A DNA stretch of 64,000 nucleotides from Arthrobacter mangrovi (GTDB lineage Bacteria > Actinomycetota > Actinomycetes > Actinomycetales > Micrococcaceae). A model generated the notes under the pieces. That model did not search any database, was not told where the DNA came from, and saw only the letters and a program-made list of their open reading frames with translations. The DNA is taken from contig NZ_BRVS01000008.1 in NCBI RefSeq assembly GCF_026011795.1, forward strand, positions 62,001-126,000, written 5' to 3'. Position numbers and translations under genes: made by a program. Below are positions 63,958 to 64,000 of this stretch, piece after piece. Every line of letters starts with the position of its first letter. Position 1 is the first letter of the stretch.

Positions 63958-64000
63958 ACGTTCCCTTTCCTGCCCGGCGATGGCCGGCATGCGCCTTCAT

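Overview
The window is a 64 kb stretch of chromosome from a high-GC Gram-positive bacterium. Gene content points to an actinobacterium of the Arthrobacter/Micrococcaceae type: a mycothiol synthase gene directly after an orphan GlnR-type regulator, a PspC-domain two-component locus, polyphosphate kinase followed by a MutT1-type Nudix/phosphatase, HadA/HadB-like dehydratases beside murB, and no mycolate genes in view. The genus is inferred from gene order and protein style, not from a database match.

Layout. 0-4.5 kb: LiaFSR-like envelope-stress locus (response regulator, PspC-histidine kinase, divergent PspC/LiaF-like proteins). 4.6-14.9 kb: core metabolism (6-phosphofructokinase, YgfZ-like protein, nitrobindin-like protein, GlnR, MshD, Ppk, MutT1, ferritin). 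15-21.3 kb: thyA-folA, asd, murB with two MaoC-like dehydratases, a DJ-1/PfpI protein. 22.2-33.4 kb: a nine-gene minus-strand operon plus one divergent gene that together look like a complete tetritol (erythritol/threitol) uptake and catabolism system: ribose-type ABC transporter, DUF2291 protein, two zinc alcohol dehydrogenases, a fused DhaK-DhaL erythrulose kinase, RpiB-like and TpiA-like isomerases and a DeoR regulator. It is bounded on the right by an intact tRNA-Met gene and on the left by a degenerate copy of the 3' half of that tRNA with its terminator, which suggests that the cluster is an old tRNA-inserted island. 33.4-42.2 kb: tRNA-Met, tRNA-Thr, a DEAD-box helicase, a PadR regulator with a 2,4-dienoyl-CoA reductase, a MOSC protein, and a transsulfuration operon (cbs and a metB-type gene). 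42.2-56.2 kb: a DNA glycosylase, a decayed acyl-CoA synthetase, thioredoxin, a penicillin-binding protein with an unusual secreted partner, tRNA-Tyr, YajQ, a decayed DyP peroxidase fragment, HtpX, an MFS exporter and two hydrolases. 56.3-64 kb: a Fur-type regulator/catalase/ankyrin oxidative-stress unit, an amino-acid permease, ferredoxin-NADP reductase and two orphan proteins.

The genes mix housekeeping functions with thiol, oxidative and cell-envelope stress defence (MshD, ferritin, MutT1, Fur-catalase, thioredoxin, DJ-1, HtpX, LiaF-like). At least three genes in the window are clearly broken or remnant. A repeated promoter layout, a TANNNT box placed 6-7 bases before the start codon, is present in front of at least eleven genes and suggests that leaderless transcription is common here.
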